A stretch of 16,195 bases of DNA, from the NCBI GenBank assembly GCA_028565635.1, contig JAOXYB010108492.1:1-16195 (forward strand), written 5' to 3'. How positions within the stretch are numbered: the stretch's first letter is position 1; the number at the start of each line of letters is the position of its first letter. The translations under genes and the position numbers were made by a program. Source of the stretch: Phoronis ovalis. Lineage: Eukaryota > Phoronida > Phoronidae. Below are positions 16,032 through 16,195 of this stretch, piece after piece. The notes below the pieces were generated by a model. It saw only the letters and a list, made by a program, of their open reading frames with translations. It ran no database searches and was not told the DNA's origin.

Positions 16032-16195
16032 GTACATGTATGCTTCATCAGTATTGCAATCCTGCAGACCAAAAGTGCATCACTTGTTTCAACTATAAAA
16101 CATTAATTTTCTTTGACTTTGGCACAAGGTAAAAAATTTCAAAGAAAATAAATTTGTTAACCGCACAGCAAAGTGTATAAATTTAATATTTATGG
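16032..16195 (+). other. 5' part of a downstream intron
   Basis: 164 nt of AT-rich sequence after the donor of exon 31. The frame stays open to 16106 by chance, without DLEC1 similarity. No further exon, stop codon of the gene or poly(A) context was identified before the window ends. Confidence 0.75.

Noticed and set aside
1-16195. tRNA, rRNA, CRISPR, operon or prokaryotic features
   Set aside because: None were recognised; the intron-exon organisation is that of an animal nuclear gene.

Overview
The window is animal nuclear DNA holding part of one large, intron-rich gene on the + strand. Thirty-one consecutive internal exons (267-16031) join with correct phase at every junction into one open frame of 1426 complete codons (4280 nt). 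All use GT-AG introns. The deduced protein reads clearly as DLEC1 (deleted in lung and esophageal cancer 1; CFAP81, Chlamydomonas FAP81), a cilium/flagellum protein built of immunoglobulin-like ASH/MSP (HYDIN-type) beta-sandwich repeats. I recognised it by matching long runs against human DLEC1 from memory (for example CDNCxxK, LKNPRF, GRRPPPVL, KGxGAAF, MWGEY, KISV/KVISV...AHxGV). No alignment was run.

Organism: the DNA is AT-rich. Introns average about 380 nt (140 to 895 nt) and exons about 138 nt. Such compact introns in a DLEC1 gene, with only moderate identity to the human protein, suggest a ciliated invertebrate (a marine invertebrate such as a mollusc, another lophotrochozoan or a cnidarian would fit). 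I cannot place it further from the sequence.

Layout: 1-266 is the end of an intron. Exons at 267-2255 encode the N-terminal helical/charged part. Exons at 2714-12234 encode about seven ASH-like repeats, with a basic, Pro/Ser-rich linker near 10430-10950. Exons at 12687-16031 encode two further repeat regions split by a second polar linker. The first exon(s), promoter, initiator ATG, stop codon and 3' UTR lie outside the window. By comparison with human DLEC1 (about 1755 residues), roughly 200-250 N-terminal and 100-130 C-terminal residues are missing.

Noncoding parts: the introns are stop-rich, AT-rich sequence without recognisable transposon proteins, tRNA or rRNA genes, or CRISPR arrays. 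They do hold a few small structures: a perfect 18-bp inverted repeat with a 2-nt spacer in the shortest intron (13727-13764), a near-perfect 18-bp inverted repeat in another short intron (8439-8485), and several two- or three-copy tandem duplications. I saw no second gene and no undescribed multi-gene system; the main value of the window is the splice-resolved DLEC1 model.
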